Below, in pieces: positions 16,531 through 27,097 of a stretch of 64,000 nt of DNA (position 1 is the stretch's first letter; every line of letters begins with the position of its first letter). This stretch comes from Helicobacter sp. 11S02596-1 (lineage in GTDB: Bacteria > Campylobacterota > Campylobacteria > Campylobacterales > Helicobacteraceae), in assembly GCF_002272825.1 (NCBI RefSeq), contig NZ_MLAM01000006.1, positions 1 to 64,000 of the forward strand. Reading direction: 5' to 3'. Below the pieces are notes generated by a model, which was not told the origin of the DNA, made no database searches, and worked only from the letters and a program-made list of their open reading frames with translations. Position numbers and translations under genes: made by a program.

Positions 16531-17909
16531 AGATTGCGGATAAATGTAGCGATCTCAAAACCAATGCTTAGCTTATCTTTATACCCCGTGCGGTGCGTTA
16601 GCATACCCCCTTTTTTATCTTTTGCAAGTAGCACCATCGCATTATTTGGCGAACCAAAAGGATTATGCGCCCCGATGAGATTCAGACACACCGCCTCACA
16701 GCCCTTGCCCCCATCTACAGGACTTTGGAGCATTTTTTTGGCTGATTCTATCGCATTAGCCTCGTCCGTTTCTGCCTTGAAACCAATCTTAAAAAGATTG
16801 GGTGCACAAATGCTTTTGAGGACATCAACATTTTGCCGACATCGCAGTTCCCACATCGCCCCAATAGCGTCTTTTTTGAGCTTGCCATCAAACTGCCTTT
16901 CTGGCACATAATCACTAATCGCAGCTGCCATCAGCAAATACACCCGCTCTTTGCTAGCTAGCTCCTCACAAGTCCGCTCTATCGCCACAAGATACGAAGC
17001 GCTATCCCTCACCTCAACGCATTGCACGCACAGAGGCAGTTTGATAGGGAAAGCCGAAGCAATCAAACGCACATTCGCCCCCAGCAGTGCAAAAGCAAGT
17101 GCCAAAAAGCTCGCCTGTAGCCCGCTGGAGTGATTGGAAATATAGCGCACCGCATCGATACGCTCCACACTCCCCCCACCGGTAATGACGACATCTTTGC
17201 CCTGCCAAAAAGGCTCAGAGTGCAGTTGGCTCCATAGCCCAAAGACAATCTCTTCAATGCTAGCCATCGCCCCATTACCCACACTATCACACGCCAGCAA
17301 GCTCACACGTGGTGGGATGATTACAAAACCATCATCTGCTAAAAGCCTCAAATTCCGCTGGGTCGCTTGCGCCTCAAACATCGCTGTATTCATCGCAGGA
17401 GCGAGGATTTTGGGGGCTTTACAAGCCAAAAGCGTGCAAAGCACCAGCCCATCAGCCACGCCAGTAGCAATCTTAGCAAGCGTATTGGCACTCGCAGGGG
17501 CGAGGATGGCAATATCAGCCCACCTCGCATAGGCGATATGCTGGCAGGCAACGCTATCGTGGCAAACCCCGCCCTTGCGACTATTACCCTCACGACCATC
17601 AATACGCCCAGCACCCCCATCGCACGCTACCCTATCAGCAACACTATCGCCCCCATCCCGACCCGCCGGTTGCACCCAGTCTTCCGAACCTGCGTGCAAC
17701 ACCCGTGTATGCAAAATCGCCTCAAAGCTTAGTGGTGTAACAAATTTCTTTGCCTCTTCGCTCATCACCACACGCACATTCCCGCCTTGCTTTTTTAGCC
17801 AGCTTGCCAGCTCCAGTGCCTTATAAACAGCGATCGAGCCAGTTACCAAAAGCAAGACATTTTTGCCCCGCAAAATATCCCCATACCCCATCACGTCGAA
17901 ATCTTGCAT
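16524..17909 (-). CDS. coaBC: Bifunctional phosphopantothenoylcysteine decarboxylase/synthetase with an insertion
   Basis: A 461-residue CoaBC making 4'-phosphopantetheine for coenzyme A. The CoaC flavoprotein part is N-terminal (LLLVTGSIAVYKALEL, ILAPASANTLAKIATG, LAPAMNTAMF). The CoaB part starts near VVITGGGSVERIDAVRYISNHSSG and contains AAAISDYVP and KIGFKAET. Residues ~79-122 (17544-17675) form a Gly/Asp/Cys/Arg-rich segment between SEDW and HIAYARWAD. I know of no counterpart in CoaC, where these blocks are only a few residues apart. The frame is intact, so the enzyme is probably functional with a surface loop. Confidence 0.88.
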   Translation of the reverse strand: MQDFDVMGYGDILRGKNVLLLVTGSIAVYKALELASWLKKQGGNVRVVMSEEAKKFVTPLSFEAILHTRVLHAGSEDWVQPAGRDGGDSVADRVACDGGAGRIDGREGNSRKGGVCHDSVACQHIAYARWADIAILAPASANTLAKIATGVADGLVLCTLLACKAPKILAPAMNTAMFEAQATQRNLRLLADDGFVIIPPRVSLLACDSVGNGAMASIEEIVFGLWSQLHSEPFWQGKDVVITGGGSVERIDAVRYISNHSSGLQASFLALAFALLGANVRLIASAFPIKLPLCVQCVEVRDSASYLVAIERTCEELASKERVYLLMAAAISDYVPERQFDGKLKKDAIGAMWELRCRQNVDVLKSICAPNLFKIGFKAETDEANAIESAKKMLQSPVDGGKGCEAVCLNLIGAHNPFGSPNNAMVLLAKDKKGGMLTHRTGYKDKLSIGFEIATFIRNLC

Positions 17910-17931
17910 TTTTGCCCGCTTCCTATTCGAT

Positions 17932-18948
<1,017 letters not shown>

Positions 18949-20535
18949 TTACCAGCGATAGCCCAAGCTTATCGTAGCGATCTTTAGCTGGCCAAGCCCG
19001 TCCGATTGATACATACTACGCCTGTTGTCTTTGAATGTTACTGAATACCCCGCACCCAAATCAAACCCCCTAAAATTAAATTTCGCACCCACGCCCACCA
19101 TATAGCCATCCGAATCGGGTATGCCGATTTTATCTTGCGGGCTAGGCGCTTCATCATAAGCCAAAGACCCCATTAATCGCAAGCTTTTGCCCATATAGGT
19201 TACACCCAAGCGATAGGTATTGGTATCTTTCCAGCCCGCCCCCATATTCATCACACCCGCAAAATCCGCCAGCCCGACCATATTTTTGAGCGTATTGCTA
19301 TTAAAAACATTCGGATTTGCCACCATCCCAGAAAGCCCCGTGTAAGTAGCATTTTCAAAATCCGGGGTTACTAAAAACTTGCTCCCCCGACTCCAAAATG
19401 TCCGCTCATACACGCCCTCAACCCGCAAATGGTTTTTAAAAAAACTCTGGGCGTAGGCAATCGTGAGGATTTCAGGCATCGTAACGGCAATATCAAGATC
19501 GCCGGTGGTAAGCACATTCCCAATCGCCCCGCCGATATACGTTGTCGCTGAAAGATTACCTTTCATATTGAATTTCACAGGCGAATTATACACGACAGAA
19601 AACATCCCATCATCAAACACCCGCAAACTCGCTGCCAGGCGGTATCCAGTGGATAAGGCTTTGCCATCAGATTTTTGATAGACTTTGGCGGTGCCGTATA
19701 GGTTGGTGGTTTCAGATTCTAAAGAACCCATTAGGCTTTTGATGTTGCCGCCAAATGCTTTTATTGCTTCTAAAACAGCATTTATTAATGCGTTATCTTT
19801 GGGTATCAAAGCTTCAATTTGTTCATCGGTCAATCCCAGCACCTGATCTTTGCTCAGTGAAATCCCATTGCCATCTTTGTCCAGCGGGACATACACGACA
19901 TTGTTAAAACTCCCCATCGCATAAAGAATGCGGGGGGCAAAGCCAATCGAGAAGCGATCGCCAATCGTATAGCTCACACTGGGCGCAAACTCAATCATCA
20001 TAATAAAAACATCTTGGAGAAACTCCCCGCCTTTGCCTGCCCAATTCATCGCCAAGCCAGAGGGTGCAACAAAGCTCGCCCCAAAGGTAAAGCCATTATA
20101 CGTGCGGGATTTATAAAAAAACTTCGGCAAGATAAAATTCGTATCCCCTGTCGAACCGCCCACAACCTGCTCATCAGGAGAGGAATGATAAAGGTCAATT
20201 GGCTTATTCATCATTCCTTGTGCTAGCTTGCCAATGACACTATTATCAAACTTCAACGTCGTCCTCGAATACAACCCCTGATTGGTCGTCGGCACATCAA
20301 ATTGAAATCCCGGTATTGTAATGAGCGAAGTGGCAATCTCAAATTCGCTTTTATTTTCACCCCAATCATTTTTAAAACCCATATTCGCCGGGTTATAATA
20401 GCTCGCATCCGCCCCGCGTGCACCCGCGACATATGCCGAACTCAAGGCGGTGCCATTGAGGCTTTGTTCTTGGATCTTAAACCCATTCCCAAAGCCAAAG
20501 GAAGACAACAGCAAAAGCCCTAAAAGTTTTTTCAT
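18949..20535 (-). CDS. FadL/OmpP1-type outer-membrane transport protein
   Basis: A 528-residue protein with a signal peptide (to about residue 18), then the family's conserved N-terminus GFKIQEQSLNGTALSSAYVAGARG...ASYYNPANMGF, which forms the plug in FadL. A long beta-strand-rich region ends in KIATISLGYRW with a C-terminal aromatic residue. FadL-type channels let hydrophobic compounds through the outer membrane; the substrate here is unknown. First gene of the unit leading to pseB and coaBC; a hairpin-repeat block lies upstream. Confidence 0.85.
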   Translation of the reverse strand: MKKLLGLLLLSSFGFGNGFKIQEQSLNGTALSSAYVAGARGADASYYNPANMGFKNDWGENKSEFEIATSLITIPGFQFDVPTTNQGLYSRTTLKFDNSVIGKLAQGMMNKPIDLYHSSPDEQVVGGSTGDTNFILPKFFYKSRTYNGFTFGASFVAPSGLAMNWAGKGGEFLQDVFIMMIEFAPSVSYTIGDRFSIGFAPRILYAMGSFNNVVYVPLDKDGNGISLSKDQVLGLTDEQIEALIPKDNALINAVLEAIKAFGGNIKSLMGSLESETTNLYGTAKVYQKSDGKALSTGYRLAASLRVFDDGMFSVVYNSPVKFNMKGNLSATTYIGGAIGNVLTTGDLDIAVTMPEILTIAYAQSFFKNHLRVEGVYERTFWSRGSKFLVTPDFENATYTGLSGMVANPNVFNSNTLKNMVGLADFAGVMNMGAGWKDTNTYRLGVTYMGKSLRLMGSLAYDEAPSPQDKIGIPDSDGYMVGVGAKFNFRGFDLGAGYSVTFKDNRRSMYQSDGLGQLKIATISLGYRW

Positions 20536-20632
20536 TTTTTCCCAGTAATATTTTATTTATAAATGATTTTCACTTTGGATTTATCCTTTGCATTTTATCG
20601 CTTTTTTGTTACAAACAAAAAGGTTTTCATTA

Positions 20633-20890
20633 TTTTGCACTCGATTCAGTTTTTGCAAACTGAATCTGAAGACCACTGCGGGCGAGTGAATCGCCCTGCG
20701 TTCCTAAAGTAACCATCTCATATTCAAGCAAGCTTGAATATTGGAGATAGGTTTTTAAGGTTTCCATTATTTTTTACTCGATTCGGGTAAAGCCCGAATC
20801 TGAAGACCATTCCAGCAGGCAGAGCCTGCTTCCATTCCTAAAGGATAGGGTTATGGTCAAGCTAACGCTTGCCCCATCAACCCAGTTTTA
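20633..20890 (+). repeat. Hairpin-repeat family, two tandem units
   Basis: Unit 1: stem 20643-20666, TGAAGACCACT, GGGCGA/TCGCCC stem, CCTAAAGTAACCATCTCA, a TATTCAAGC/GCTTGAATA stem, and GAGATAGG. Unit 2: stem GATTCGGG/CCCGAATC (20780-20800), TGAAGACCATT, AGCAGGC/GCCTGCT stem, then a degenerate tail. The stems differ between units but are complementary in both. Confidence 0.85.
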
Positions 20891-20964
20891 TAGGTTTCTA
20901 AGGTTTGGAAATCTTATCCGCTAACAAACCCAAGCGCACAACGCCCTGTCATCTGAACCACATT

Positions 20965-21140
20965 TTCTACTCGATTCAGTTTTGCAAACTGAATCTGAAG
21001 ACGACTGCGGGCAGTGAATTAAGGTGTGGGCGTCTTGCGGTGCTCCTTGTAGTCGCACATCGCAATCGCCGTGCGAAGCTAGTTAAGCCAAGCAGTTGGC
21101 TTAACCTTAACGCTCCTCCTGTTCCTAAAGTAGTGGCATA
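20965..21140 (+). repeat. Hairpin-repeat family, unit with GCAG-loop module
   Basis: First stem at 20973-20995, TGAAGACGACT, then the module ending in GTGCGAAGCT, a perfect GTTAAGCCAA/TTGGCTTAAC stem with GCAG loop (21082-21105) and ACGCTCCTCCT, followed by TTCCTAAAGTA. Confidence 0.85.
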
Positions 21141-21214
21141 GCAACATTTATCGCTACAAGTCTTGAAATGTATTTTTGGCAGGAAAAAGGGTGAGAGAAA
21201 CGCACCAAAAAAGC

Positions 21215-21994
21215 TTAAACAATCCCATTTTGATAAAGCTTATAAAACTCCCGTGCGCTTCGCCCGCTTCGATTCCCCTTGAGACCAGCATAATTGAGCG
21301 CTTGGAGTTTGATAGCCAAAAACTCCTCTTCACTGCCACACAAACGCCTAACAATCTCAAGATATTCCGCCGCTCCCAACGCATACACGCCCATAGAAAG
21401 CCCAAAACGATCACTCAATGAAATCAGCTCATCAAAGACATCATTTTGATGGATTTCAGAAACTTCTTCAGACTCAGCAACCAGATGCCGGCGATTAGAA
21501 GTCGCATAGACTAGCACATTGTCGGGCTTTTTTTCTAACGAACCCTCCAAGACACTTTTGAGCGCCTTATAACTCCTATCCCCTGCCTCAAACGACAAAT
21601 CATCACAATAAATCACAAATTTAAACGCCCGCCCCCGCAAATCATCAATCAAAACCGGCAATATGCCAATATCTTTTTTCTCCACCTCAATCACACGCAA
21701 AGGCGAATCAACCCCATAGAGGTATTTGGCAAACACGCCTTTTACCATCGAGCTTTTGCCACAGCCCCTAGCACCCCATATAAGCACATTGGAAGCGATT
21801 TTGCCCGCACAAAATGCCTGCGTGTTTTTATCAAGCTTGATGATTTCAGCCTCTAGTCCGAGCAATGTTTGCAAATCCACCCTATCAAATTCCTTGATTT
21901 CGTGAAAATACCCGCTCCCATTATAACCACCATTAGGCAAGTAGTTGCGGAATATACACGCTTTGGTCTTTGTCCAATCGCATTCAAAATCCAT
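21215..21994 (-). CDS. DUF815-type AAA+ ATPase
   Basis: A 259-residue protein. Walker A is GARGCGKSSMVKG, Walker B-like FVIYCDDLSFE, followed by NVLVYATSNRRHLV and an SLSDRFGLS sensor/arginine region: the DUF815 family of single AAA+ domain proteins. Molecular function unknown. It stands alone between two blocks of hairpin repeats, transcribed toward the FadL-like gene 680 nt away. Confidence 0.82.
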   Translation of the reverse strand: MDFECDWTKTKACIFRNYLPNGGYNGSGYFHEIKEFDRVDLQTLLGLEAEIIKLDKNTQAFCAGKIASNVLIWGARGCGKSSMVKGVFAKYLYGVDSPLRVIEVEKKDIGILPVLIDDLRGRAFKFVIYCDDLSFEAGDRSYKALKSVLEGSLEKKPDNVLVYATSNRRHLVAESEEVSEIHQNDVFDELISLSDRFGLSMGVYALGAAEYLEIVRRLCGSEEEFLAIKLQALNYAGLKGNRSGRSAREFYKLYQNGIV

Positions 21995-22039
21995 TTTTTT
22001 CCTTTCGGGCTTCTAAAAAATTTTGATATATTATTTTAC

Positions 22040-22235
22040 TCGGTTTTCATTATTTTTTACTCGATTCAGTTTAAAAACTGAATCTGAAGATCACTCACGG
22101 GAGTAAAACCCCCGAACGTTGCTAAAGTATGGGCGTATGCTATACTCCTATCGGAGCATAAACGCATCGCCGTGCGAAGCTAAAAAAGATAAGCAGTTAT
22201 CTTTTTTTACGCTTCTCCTCTCATACCCAAAGCGT
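22040..22235 (+). repeat. Hairpin-repeat family, composite unit (right-facing)
   Basis: Stem 22063-22084, TGAAGATCACT, a GGGAG-type hairpin, GCTAAAGTA, then the TATACTCC/GGAGCATA hairpin, GTGCGAAGC, an 11-bp A/T-rich stem with GCAG loop (22182-22207), and GCTTC (22211-22215) pairing with GAAGC (22176-22180). Confidence 0.85.
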
Positions 22236-22375
22236 TGCTTTGGGTATTCGAGACTTGCTTGAATATGAGATGATTACTTTAGGAGCGAAACTGACCCGCC
22301 CGCCCATAGGTTTTGCTTGTTGGAGCGGTCTTCAGGTTTGTTTTTACAAAAACAACCCGAGTAAAAATAGACCAA
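22225..22375 (-). repeat. Hairpin-repeat family, left-facing unit opposed to the previous one
   Basis: Contains the perfect ATACCCAAAGC/GCTTTGGGTAT stem (~22225-22250, shared as the inner hairpin with the right-facing unit). On the minus strand it reads ACTCGGG, a GTTTTT/AAAAAC stem (22335-22357), TGAAGACCGCT, GGGCGGGCGGG (22295-22305), GCTCCTAAAGTAATCATCTCA. The two units are head-to-head around this centre. Confidence 0.75.
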
Positions 22376-22385
22376 GACATAGATC

Positions 22386-22419
22386 TTGTCATCAATTTGT
22401 AATCAAAAATTTTTAGAAT
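22386..22419 (+). promoter_or_regulatory. Pho-box-like operator and promoter of pstCAB
   Basis: TTGTCAT (22386-22392) and TTGTAAT (22397-22403) repeat with an 11-nt period, as in the PhoB Pho box, with the -10 TAGAAT at 22414-22419. The pstS upstream region has the same arrangement. Confidence 0.65.
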
Positions 22420-22503
22420 TCTCCCGTATTTCCCAAAAATCGATTTTCCAAATACACAAATTTGGATCGTAGCTCAAAACAACCGCACAAAAAGGATGTC
22501 AAA

Positions 22504-23361
22504 ATGCCTGTCTGGCTCAAGGAAAAATTGTTTTTTTATGCAACCAAAATCTCGGTTTTGATTTCCTTGGCGATGTTGCTTGGTATTTTTGTTGTTTTGT
22601 TGATCCAAGCAATGCCCGCTATCAAAACATTTGGATTTTCGTTTTTTACTTCGACACAATGGTCGCCCAACAAAGAAATCTTCAGTGCAGGCAGTGCGAT
22701 ATATGGGAGCTTGCTAGGCACGCTTTTGGCAATGCTCCTTGCCCTGCCACTCGCTTTGGGGATAGCGATTTTTCTCAATGAAGTCTGTGCTAAAACCCTA
22801 AAAACATTCATCGCTTCAAGTATCGATTTGCTCGCAGCCATCCCTTCGATCGTCTATGGGATGTGGGGGCTATTTTATCTCGTCCCTATCGTCGCAAAGA
22901 TATTTGGGGGTAGCGGGCTTGGGATTTTATCAGCGGGGATAATTTTGAGCGTGATGATTTTGCCGTTTATGAGTGCTATTTTTACCGATTGTATGCAAAA
23001 TACGCCTGATATGCTCAAAGAAAGTGCCTATGCTTTGGGTGCAACCAAAACAGAAGTCATCAAAGATGTGGTCTTGCCCTATGCCAAAATCGGCGTTACC
23101 GGCGGGATTATCCTCGCACTCGGGAGAGCCTTGGGCGAAACGATGGCAGTTACTTTTGTCATCGGCAATACGCACAAAATCACCTCACTCATCGCCCCAG
23201 CGACCAATATCCCCGCGACACTGGCCAATGAATTTGCCGAAGCCGATAGCGAGCTTTATACTTCGAGTTTGTTTTATTTGGCATTGATTTTATTTTGTAT
23301 GAGTCTTTTGATTATCGGGAGTGCAAAATTTTATTTCTTAAACAGGATGAAAAGAAAATGA
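22504..23361 (+). CDS. pstC: Phosphate ABC transporter permease PstC
   Basis: A 285-residue inner-membrane permease with about six spanning segments. The cytoplasmic coupling motif is around ESAYALGATKTEVIKDVVLPYAKIGVTGG, with ALGRALGETMAV typical of PstC. ATG 22504 is preferred over an upstream TTG because AAAGGA precedes it. It pairs with PstA to form the channel fed by PstS and powered by PstB. The stop overlaps the pstA start (ATGA). Confidence 0.93.
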   Translation: MPVWLKEKLFFYATKISVLISLAMLLGIFVVLLIQAMPAIKTFGFSFFTSTQWSPNKEIFSAGSAIYGSLLGTLLAMLLALPLALGIAIFLNEVCAKTLKTFIASSIDLLAAIPSIVYGMWGLFYLVPIVAKIFGGSGLGILSAGIILSVMILPFMSAIFTDCMQNTPDMLKESAYALGATKTEVIKDVVLPYAKIGVTGGIILALGRALGETMAVTFVIGNTHKITSLIAPATNIPATLANEFAEADSELYTSSLFYLALILFCMSLLIIGSAKFYFLNRMKRK

Positions 23362-24209
23362 AAAATTCCCGTGTTACCAAACGCAAAACCTACAACAAAA
23401 TCGTTCTTATCGCGTCATCGTTATTTGCAGGATTTGCCCTTGTTATTTTGTTTTTGATTCTTGGGATTTTGTTTTATAAAGGATGGAGTGCCTTGGGGCT
23501 CAATCTCTTTACAAAAGATACGGCTTCGCCCTGGGAGGCAGTAGAAAATAGCGGGCTTAGAAATGCCATAGTAGGGCAGCTCATCTTGAGTATAGGGGCG
23601 GTATTGCTTGGTGTACCATTGGGTATTTTAGCAGGGACTTACCTCAGAGAATACGCCAAAAACAAGACAACCATCGCCGTTATTTCACATATCAATGATG
23701 TAATGCTCTCTGTGCCATCTATTGTGATCGCTACCTTTGTGTATGCTATCATCGTCGTGCCAATGGGGCATTTCAGCGGGTATGCTGGTGTTATTGCCCT
23801 TGCTATCTTGCTCCTCCCTATCGTGCTAAAAACCACCGATGATATGCTGGCTTTAGTCCCCAATTCCCTCCGAGAAGCCTCGATGGCATTGGGCGCTCCC
23901 AGATACAAAACCATCATCAATGTCGTGTATCGTGGGGCAAAAACAGGGATTCTCACAGGCATATTGCTTGCCTTTTCTCGCATCGCTGGGGAAGCTGCAC
24001 CGCTACTTTTCACATCGCTCAATAGCGCATTTTTCACACTCAATCTCAATAACGCTTTCCCAAGCCTGACTATCACGATGTTTCAATACGCTTCTTCGCC
24101 CTATGAACAATGGCAAAAGCTCGGTTTCGGCGCGGCATTTATCCTCGCAATATTCATCCTTTCGATCAATATCATCGCCAAAATCATACTCAACAAAGGA
24201 AAAAAATGA
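23358..24209 (+). CDS. pstA: Phosphate ABC transporter permease PstA
   Basis: A 283-residue permease starting at the ATG overlapping the pstC stop. Six spanning segments; the PstA coupling region is [30 protein letters not shown] followed by [15 protein letters not shown], a strong PstA signature. It ends in an ATGA overlap with pstB, so pstCAB is one tightly coupled operon. Confidence 0.93.
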   Translation: MKNSRVTKRKTYNKIVLIASSLFAGFALVILFLILGILFYKGWSALGLNLFTKDTASPWEAVENSGLRNAIVGQLILSIGAVLLGVPLGILAGTYLREYAKNKTTIAVISHINDVMLSVPSIVIATFVYAIIVVPMGHFSGYAGVIALAILLLPIVLKTTDDMLALVPNSLREASMALGAPRYKTIINVVYRGAKTGILTGILLAFSRIAGEAAPLLFTSLNSAFFTLNLNNAFPSLTITMFQYASSPYEQWQKLGFGAAFILAIFILSINIIAKIILNKGKK

Positions 24210-24970
24210 GCAAAAATGCCCTGGAAGTCAAAAATCTAAGCTTTTTTTATCCCAACACGCAAGCCCCTAGTATCCATTCTATCAATCTTGAAGTCCAAAA
24301 AAACAAAGTCCTTGCCCTCATCGGACCAAGTGGGTGTGGCAAAAGCACGCTTTTGCGGTGTTTTAATCGTATCCATTGCCTCTATCAAGGCTGTATTTAC
24401 AAAGGTGAAATTTATTTTGAAAACAAAAATATTCTCAAGAAAAAAACCGATCTCATTGCTTTGCGTTCTCAAATCGGGATGATTTTTCAAAAGCCCACGC
24501 CTTTCCCGATGTCGATTTTTGAAAATGTGGCTTATGGTTTGAGGCTTCAAGGGATAAAAAGCAAAACCGAACTATTTGTTAAAGTCGAAAAAGCACTCAA
24601 AAATGCCAGTCTATGGGGTGAGGTCAAAGACAGGCTAGAAAATAGTGCGGACTCGCTTTCAGGCGGGCAACAGCAACGTTTGTGTATCGCACGGGCGATT
24701 GCGATTGAACCTGAGATTTTGCTTTTTGATGAACCTACTAGTGCGCTTGATCCCATCTCCACACAAGCCATCGAAGAACTCATCAAAGAACTCAAAAAAA
24801 AGATGAGTATTATCATTGTTACCCACAATATGCAACAAGCCCTAAGGGTCAGCGATTACACGGCATTTATGTATCTAGGCAAGCTCATAGAAGTCGGCAA
24901 GACCGAGCAGATATTCCACCATCCCAAAGAAAAACTCACCCACGAATACATCAACGGCAAATTTGGATAA
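24206..24970 (+). CDS. pstB: Phosphate ABC transporter ATPase PstB
   Basis: A 254-residue ATPase. Walker A is [12 protein letters not shown], the PstB-specific Q-loop region is [22 protein letters not shown], the signature [15 protein letters not shown] and Walker [14 protein letters not shown]. It hydrolyses ATP to drive phosphate import through PstCA. It ends one base before the convergently read sensor kinase gene. No phoU follows, unlike in enterobacteria. Confidence 0.95.
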   Translation: MSKNALEVKNLSFFYPNTQAPSIHSINLEVQKNKVLALIGPSGCGKSTLLRCFNRIHCLYQGCIYKGEIYFENKNILKKKTDLIALRSQIGMIFQKPTPFPMSIFENVAYGLRLQGIKSKTELFVKVEKALKNASLWGEVKDRLENSADSLSGGQQQRLCIARAIAIEPEILLFDEPTSALDPISTQAIEELIKELKKKMSIIIVTHNMQQALRVSDYTAFMYLGKLIEVGKTEQIFHHPKEKLTHEYINGKFG

Positions 24971-26365
24971 TTAAAATTCAAAACCAAAGCGTGAGCCTTT
25001 TTGGGGTGTGCTTTTTATCAAAAGCTCGCTATGGTGGAGCTTGAGGATATATTTGACGATAAAAAGCCCCAATCCCAACGAACTTTCTTTGTGTTTTTGC
25101 TCCAATCGATAGAATTTTTTTGTTACCAAACCGATTTGTTTTTCTTCGATACCGCAACCATCATCGATGACAATAAACGCATTTTTCTTTAGCACGATTT
25201 CAACCCGACTTTTGGAATATTTCAACGCATTTTCGACTAGATTTTCGATCACATTTTGCAGTAGCATTTTATCGGCTTGGATGGGGGCATTTTTGAGCTT
25301 TGTGATGATTTTTTTGTCGCTATAGCGTGCTTTGAGAGCCAAAACCACCTCAGTAACCAAAGGCTTGAGATCAAAGGATGTTTTTTGGAGCTCTAACAAA
25401 TCGTTTTCAAGCCTCACAGCGAGATTGAGGCGACAAAGTAGCTGATTGAGGCGCAAGGATTGCGAATGGATCTTATTGAGAAATCGCCTGCGTTGCTCCT
25501 CACTCATCTCATTTTGTCCCATCTCATTTTGCCCCTCGGCGTTCAAAATCGCCTCACAATACCCTGAAATCACTGCCAAAGGGTTTTTAAACTCGTGAGA
25601 AAGTGTAGCGATAATCGATGTGCTTTGGAGATATTTTAACCGCAGTTTTTTGGAGTGTTTTTTGGAGCTTTTGTCTTGTTTTTGCAACATTGAAGCGAGC
25701 TTGTTTATGAGTCTTGAAATCTCTGCAAATTCTTTAAACAAAAGCTGTGATTTACTCATATTTTCAAAATCTTTTTTTTCAAAATCCCGTTTTGCAAAGT
25801 CTCGTTTTGATAATCTGCTTAAAAGATAAACGATTTTATCCAACTCATTTTGTGTGCCCTTTTTTAGCAAAAAAATCAATCCCACGCTCACAGCCAAAAA
25901 CACGCCAAATACCGCCATAAATTCGATCCAAAATGCCCCATAATCCCTAGAAGTCTCTGGCAAAAACACCCCAATACCATAAGGGCGATCATCAATAATA
26001 TCATTGCCAAAAAGCACCAAATACGCCTGTTTATCAACAACGAGCTTTTTGTAAGCAGGTTCTTTGGAAAAATCGAGCTTTAGCGTGGCAAATTTTTCAT
26101 CGCTAAAATAAGTTTTTTGATTTTGTTTATCAAAAATCACTACGCCCATATGGGTGCGGCGCTGGAGATCTTTCAAAAACATCGAATCAAAACTGCCCTC
26201 TAAAATCGAAATATCGACAACTTCAAAAGCCACGCTGAGCTTTTCATAAGCGATTTCTTTTTCTTGGCGGGCTTCTTTGATATAAAAAAACCCTCCCAAA
26301 AACAAGCCCATCCCAAAGAGCACACCCAAAACACCCAAAGAAAAAAACTGGTGGATTTTAAGCAA
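24971..26365 (-). CDS. Sensor histidine kinase (PhosS/PhoR-type)
   Basis: About 464 residues from TTG 26365, which has GAGGGG 7 nt upstream; ATG 26410 is an alternative. Two membrane spans flank a ~120-residue periplasmic domain. Then a linker, the H-box SHEFKNPLAVISGY, the N-box NLVENALKYSK, VIDDGCGIE and the F/G2 region ESSLGLGLFIVKYIL. The start overlaps the end of the regulator gene. Its place between pstB and pstS, convergent with the transporter, points to phosphate sensing, comparable to PhosS of Campylobacter. The periplasmic domain suggests a direct signal rather than PhoU relay. Confidence 0.85.
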   Translation of the reverse strand: MLKIHQFFSLGVLGVLFGMGLFLGGFFYIKEARQEKEIAYEKLSVAFEVVDISILEGSFDSMFLKDLQRRTHMGVVIFDKQNQKTYFSDEKFATLKLDFSKEPAYKKLVVDKQAYLVLFGNDIIDDRPYGIGVFLPETSRDYGAFWIEFMAVFGVFLAVSVGLIFLLKKGTQNELDKIVYLLSRLSKRDFAKRDFEKKDFENMSKSQLLFKEFAEISRLINKLASMLQKQDKSSKKHSKKLRLKYLQSTSIIATLSHEFKNPLAVISGYCEAILNAEGQNEMGQNEMSEEQRRRFLNKIHSQSLRLNQLLCRLNLAVRLENDLLELQKTSFDLKPLVTEVVLALKARYSDKKIITKLKNAPIQADKMLLQNVIENLVENALKYSKSRVEIVLKKNAFIVIDDGCGIEEKQIGLVTKKFYRLEQKHKESSLGLGLFIVKYILKLHHSELLIKSTPQKGSRFGFEF

Positions 26366-27026
26366 ACAAATACCCCTCGCCCCGAATGGTTTTGATGTAT
26401 TTTTCTTCATCGCTCTTATCAAGCTTTTTACGCAAGCGTTTGATGGCGACATTGATACTTTTGAGTTCGCCATCGCTGTGCCAAATTTCTTCCAAAAGAT
26501 ATTCACGGGAGAGGCATCGCCCCGTATTTTTGAGAAATATCGCAAGTATTTTTGTCTCTAAAGGCGTGAGCGCGATGGTGGTATCATCGATACTGGCACT
26601 ATGGTTTTGAAAATCAAGCGAAAGATTTTTGTATTTGTATATGCTAGCTTCCAAATGCCCCTTGTGTCGCCTGATGATGGCTTTTAGACGCATAAGAAGC
26701 TCATCAAAATCAAATGGCTTGGTGATATAATCATCCCCGCCACTCTCAAAGCCTGCGATCTTATCTTCCCTAGCATCTCGTGCCGTGAGATAAATCACAG
26801 GGGTTTGATAGCCCTCTTTGCGAATCTTTTTGACAAAATCCGCCCCTTCTTCGCCTCGGAGATTTCTATCTACAAGCAACAAGGCGACATCTTCTTCCAA
26901 AAGTATCTTTTTGGCACTTGAGGTCTTTACGCAACCAATCACATCAAAGCCCTCACAGCCCAAACGATATTCCAAAAGTTCCAGCAAGTCTTCTTCATCT
27001 TCAAGCACCACGATAAGATCTTTCAT
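26358..27026 (-). CDS. OmpR/PhoB-family response regulator
   Basis: A 222-residue protein from ATG 27026 (AAAGGAAAG upstream). The receiver domain has acidic residues in VLEDEEDLLELL, phospho-acceptor Asp in LLLVDRNLRG, Thr in VIYLTARD and Lys in YITKPFDF. The winged-helix C-terminus is SREYLLEEIWH...INVAIKRLRKKLD...YIKTIRGEGYLF. Partner of the adjacent kinase, transcribed divergently from pstS across the Pho-box-like repeats it likely binds. PhosR/PhoB role inferred from context. Confidence 0.87.
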   Translation of the reverse strand: MKDLIVVLEDEEDLLELLEYRLGCEGFDVIGCVKTSSAKKILLEEDVALLLVDRNLRGEEGADFVKKIRKEGYQTPVIYLTARDAREDKIAGFESGGDDYITKPFDFDELLMRLKAIIRRHKGHLEASIYKYKNLSLDFQNHSASIDDTTIALTPLETKILAIFLKNTGRCLSREYLLEEIWHSDGELKSINVAIKRLRKKLDKSDEEKYIKTIRGEGYLFA

Positions 27027-27097
27027 ACAACTTTCCTTTATCCAAAAGTCAATTTGTGCCAATATAGCGAAGTTTGTTTGTGAAATCCATTAAAATT

